Below, in pieces: positions 7,254 through 9,300 of a DNA stretch of 9,300 bases. The translations under genes were made by a program, and so were the position numbers. The stretch's first letter is position 1, and each line of letters begins with the position of its first letter. The notes under the pieces are model-generated. The model was not told the origin of the DNA and made no database searches. It worked only from the letters and a program-made list of their open reading frames with translations. This stretch comes from DASSWG01 sp035705295 (lineage in GTDB: Bacteria > Bacteroidota > Bacteroidia > Flavobacteriales > Flavobacteriaceae): positions 1 to 9,300 of the forward strand of contig DASSWG010000037.1 of assembly GCA_035705295.1 (NCBI GenBank), read 5' to 3'.

Positions 7254-7544
7254 ATGGGCAATTTGATAGAAATAGTTGATTCACTAGAAGATAAGATTGA
7301 AAGATTGTTGCAGAAATATGAGGTTTTGAACAAGAAAAACCGTACCTTGGAAGATGATTTGAAGCTCAGCCTCCAAAATAATGCACAACTGCAGCAGGAA
7401 ATCGAAACTCTGGAAGATCGCAACCAAAGCCTGAAAGCAGCCAACGCAATACTTGGCAGTAACGACCATAAACGAGAAACAAAACTCAAAATAAACAGTT
7501 TGATCAGGGAGATCGATCAATGTATTGTTCAGCTTTCAGAATAA
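7254..7544 (+). CDS. Small coiled-coil protein, ZapB-like, upstream of zapA
   Basis: A 96-residue, mostly helical protein with no signal peptide. Residues about 5-65 show heptad-like spacing of Leu/Ile with many Glu, Lys, Gln and Asn, as in a coiled coil (KIERLLQKYEVLNKK, QQEIETLEDRNQSLKAANAI). The C terminus INSLIREIDQCIVQL seems conserved among Bacteroidota proteins encoded just before zapA. Size, fold and place suggest a divisome partner like ZapB, which links ZapA and FtsZ assemblies in gammaproteobacteria, but coiled coils diverge quickly and homology is not shown. The start is supported by the GAGGA 6 nt upstream and the promoter at 7195-7226. The stop lies 9 nt before zapA, so translational coupling is likely. 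Confidence 0.75.
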   Translation: MGNLIEIVDSLEDKIERLLQKYEVLNKKNRTLEDDLKLSLQNNAQLQQEIETLEDRNQSLKAANAILGSNDHKRETKLKINSLIREIDQCIVQLSE

Positions 7545-7553
7545 AAAGTTTGC

Positions 7554-7844
7554 ATGTCCGAAAAGCTTAAAATAAAAATATCGATCGCCGATCGGGTCTA
7601 TCCATTGACAGTGGCGCCAAGTCAAGAAGAAGGGCTTCGCAAAGCGGCAAAAAAAATCGAAGGCGTGATCAAGCAATTTGAGCAAAATTATGCGGTCAGG
7701 GACAAGCAAGATGTATTGGCGATGTGCGCTTTGCAATTTGCGGCCAAGGCCGAACAAACAACCATAAACAACAGCCACCAAGTGGAAGAAGCCCAGGAAA
7801 AATTGAGCCTGCTCAACGAAATGCTTCAAAAACAAGGGGTTTGA
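7554..7844 (+). CDS. zapA: Cell division protein ZapA
   Basis: A 96-residue cytoplasmic protein of the ZapA family, which binds FtsZ and bundles its protofilaments at the division ring. The N-terminal globular part (about 1-45) shows the family pattern: a beta strand (KLKIKISIADRVYPLTV), then EEGLRKAAKKIEGVIKQF. Next come VRDKQDVLAMCALQFA, typical of the family, and a C-terminal coiled coil (about 70-96) used for dimers and tetramers. Length is at the short end for the family and looks complete. It follows the coiled-coil gene by 9 nt. The order zapA then 6S RNA recalls the gammaproteobacterial zapA-ssrS order. Confidence 0.9.
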   Translation: MSEKLKIKISIADRVYPLTVAPSQEEGLRKAAKKIEGVIKQFEQNYAVRDKQDVLAMCALQFAAKAEQTTINNSHQVEEAQEKLSLLNEMLQKQGV

Positions 7845-7879
7845 GATTATACGTTCTTTAAAATAAAACAAGGTTTACT

Positions 7880-8047
7880 GCCTGTATTAGTTGTTCTTTT
7901 TTGATAAACTCAACACAATTCTATTAAAAAGGGTGAGTTTAAGTTGTTAAAGCAAGCCGTCTCCGAACGGACACTTGATCAGCTTGTTAGCCCTAAACTT
8001 GATTTAATGGAGTTTATACCAAAATAACGCTGATACAGGCTTTTTTT
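7880..8047 (+). ncRNA. ssrS: 6S RNA (probably the 6S-Flavo type)
   Basis: The non-coding gap after zapA folds on paper into one long rod. The closing stem GCCTGTATTAGT (7880-7891) pairs with 8029-8040 over 12 bp with two G-U pairs, continues through GTT/AAC, and reaches ATAAACTC (7904-7911) with GAGTTTAT (8010-8017). Then comes an asymmetric bubble, large on the 5' side (7912-7923), then TTAAA/TTTAA, TGAGTTTA (7934-7941) with 7994-8001, AGCAAGC (7951-7957) with 7982-7988, and a small CCGT/ACGG hairpin near the tip. The strand ends in seven T (8041-8047). Length near 165 nt, the rod with a central bubble, and the place after zapA all fit 6S RNA, which mimics an open promoter and sequesters housekeeping RNA polymerase. 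No clear -7 box lies at the 5' end, so it may be processed from the zapA transcript. Exact ends are uncertain. Confidence 0.75.
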
Positions 8048-8048
8048 A

Positions 8049-8086
8049 TGGGTCAATTCAAAATAAAGAGTACAAGAATTGGCCCA
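8049..8086 (+). promoter_or_regulatory. 11-bp hairpin in the rny leader
   Basis: TGGGTCAATTC (8049-8059) pairs with GAATTGGCCCA (8076-8086) over 11 bp with one G-U pair, around a 16-nt A-rich loop. It begins one base after the T run of the 6S RNA and ends 17 nt before the rny start codon. The right arm also overlaps a DNA palindrome, ATTGG-C-CCAAT (8078-8088). It is not followed by a U tract, so it is more likely a leader structure or operator than a terminator. Function is unknown. Confidence 0.5.
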
Positions 8087-8103
8087 ATTTATATCATTCA
8101 ACT

Positions 8104-9300
8104 ATGGAAACAACAACTATCATAATTGTAGCGGTCGTCGGCTTGGCCATCGGGTTTGTGATTGCAAAAACGATGGAGAAAAAAAAGGCATCGAGTGCGA
8201 TCAAAGAAGCCAAGAAAAAAGCGGCCTCCATCATCAAAGCGGCGCAAAATGATGGCGAAAGTATCAAAAAGGACAAAATTCTTCAAGCAAAAGAAAAATT
8301 CATTGAACTGAAATCGGAACACGAAAAGGTGATTTTTTCAAGGGACAAAAAAATCTCCGAAGCCGAAAAACGTACGAAGGACAAAGAATCGCAAGTTTCG
8401 AACGAACTTGCGAAAAACAAAAAATTAAGTTCGGAATTGGAGGAAAAATTGAAAGATTATGAACTCCGAAAAGAATATTTGGAAAAGAAGCAAGAAGAAC
8501 TCGACAAAGTCCACGACCGAAAAGTGCAACAATTGGAAGTGATCAGTGGGTTGAACGCCGAAGACGCGAAAGAACAATTGGTGGAATCGTTGAAAGAATC
8601 GGCCAAAACCGATGCCATGGTGTTGATCCAAAACACTATTGAAGAGGCAAAACTCACCGCGCAACAAGACGCCAAAAAAATCATTATCAACACCATTCAA
8701 CGCATCGGAACTGAAGAAGCCGTGGAAAATTGCGTATCGGTTTTCAACTTGGAAAGCGACGACGTAAAAGGCCGTATCATTGGCCGCGAAGGCCGGAATA
8801 TTCGAGCAATCGAAGCGGCGACAGGGGTGGAAATTATTGTGGACGACACGCCTGAAGCGATCATTCTTTCGTGTTTTGATTCCGTTCGGCGCGAAGTGGC
8901 GCGATTGTCGCTGCACAAACTCGTTACCGATGGCCGCATCCATCCGGCGCGTATTGAAGAAGTGGTGAAAAAAACCAGCAAACAAATCGACGAGGAAATC
9001 ATTGATATCGGAAAACGCACTGTGATCGATTTGGGAATCCACGGTTTGCACCCGGAACTGATCAAAGTCGTCGGCCGAATGAAATATCGTTCTTCCTACG
9101 GCCAAAATTTATTGCAACACTCGCGCGAAGTTGCCAAATTGTGTGGCGTAATGGCCGCGGAACTCGGCTTGAACCCAAAATTGGCAAAACGTGCCGGTTT
9201 GTTGCACGACATTGGAAAAGTGCCCGACACGGAAACCGAATTGCCGCACGCGATTTTAGGAATGCAATGGGCGGAAAAATATGGTGAAAAACCCGAAGTG
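8104..9300 (+). CDS. rny: Ribonuclease Y, 3' end outside the window
   Basis: The frame is open from the ATG at 8104 to the right edge: 399 codons visible of the roughly 520 usual for the family. RNase Y is a membrane-anchored endoribonuclease that starts decay of many mRNAs. Domains in order: an N-terminal transmembrane helix (about 5-20, TIIIVAVVGLAIGFVIA), a long charged coiled coil (about 22-200) rich in Lys and Glu, a KH domain starting near residue 218 with GRIIGREGRNI (223-233), and the first part of the HD domain, with His339 in LLQHSREVAKL and the catalytic His368-Asp369 in LLHDIGK. Truncation is only from the window edge. No SD or TAnnTTTG box precedes the gene; transcription may come through from zapA past the 6S RNA, or from an unrecognised promoter. 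The leader carries an 11-bp hairpin. Confidence 0.96.
   Translation, partial: METTTIIIVAVVGLAIGFVIAKTMEKKKASSAIKEAKKKAASIIKAAQNDGESIKKDKILQAKEKFIELKSEHEKVIFSRDKKISEAEKRTKDKESQVSNELAKNKKLSSELEEKLKDYELRKEYLEKKQEELDKVHDRKVQQLEVISGLNAEDAKEQLVESLKESAKTDAMVLIQNTIEEAKLTAQQDAKKIIINTIQRIGTEEAVENCVSVFNLESDDVKGRIIGREGRNIRAIEAATGVEIIVDDTPEAIILSCFDSVRREVARLSLHKLVTDGRIHPARIEEVVKKTSKQIDEEIIDIGKRTVIDLGIHGLHPELIKVVGRMKYRSSYGQNLLQHSREVAKLCGVMAAELGLNPKLAKRAGLLHDIGKVPDTETELPHAILGMQWAEKYGEKPEV

Noticed and set aside
8425..9105. Leftward open frame of 226 codons opposite rny
   Set aside because: The rightward frame encodes unmistakable RNase Y KH and HD motifs. The opposite frame is Phe/His-rich with no known domain, as expected for a shadow.

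Overview
The window looks like a chromosomal segment of a member of the Bacteroidota, most likely class Flavobacteriia. The evidence is a TonB-dependent receptor with an N-terminal carboxypeptidase-regulatory-like domain, an Smr-domain protein of the Bacteroidota type, a lipoprotein with acidic residues straight after its lipobox Cys, promoter boxes of the TAnnTTTG type, and few Shine-Dalgarno sequences. It reads as ordinary core genome. I see no phage, insertion sequence, CRISPR array, toxin-antitoxin or defence locus, and no strong case for a new multi-gene system.

Layout, left to right. Positions 2-316 (+) hold the C-terminal end of an Smr-domain protein. It converges on a leftward gene (430-1374, -) for a lipoprotein with an Asp-rich, thrombospondin-type-3-like repeat region, and the 113-bp gap holds a nested-hairpin repeat and terminator. 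A 323-bp gap (1375-1697) carries a small REP-like hairpin and a probable promoter for a group I cysteine desulfurase (1698-2867, +). That gene converges on a leftward pair: an M23 metallopeptidase (5374-7071, -) followed 11 nt later by a TonB-dependent receptor (2906-5362, -) that appears to start at TTG. The receptor's probable terminator lies inside the last codons of the desulfurase gene.

From about 7190 rightward the strand switches to a cell-division and RNA-metabolism block: a consensus-like promoter, a short coiled-coil ZapB-like protein (7254-7544), ZapA (7554-7844), a rod-shaped non-coding RNA that I call 6S RNA (7880-8047), a leader hairpin (8049-8086), and the first 399 codons of ribonuclease Y (8104 to the window edge).

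Functionally, the left half concerns the envelope (surface lipoprotein, outer-membrane receptor, peptidoglycan-type endopeptidase) plus sulfur mobilisation. The right half links FtsZ-ring assembly, RNA-polymerase regulation by 6S RNA, and mRNA turnover. The points most worth a second look are the 6S RNA fold, the 11-bp hairpin in the rny leader, and repeat-derived hairpins that double as terminators, one of which also supplies the C-terminal tail of an enzyme.
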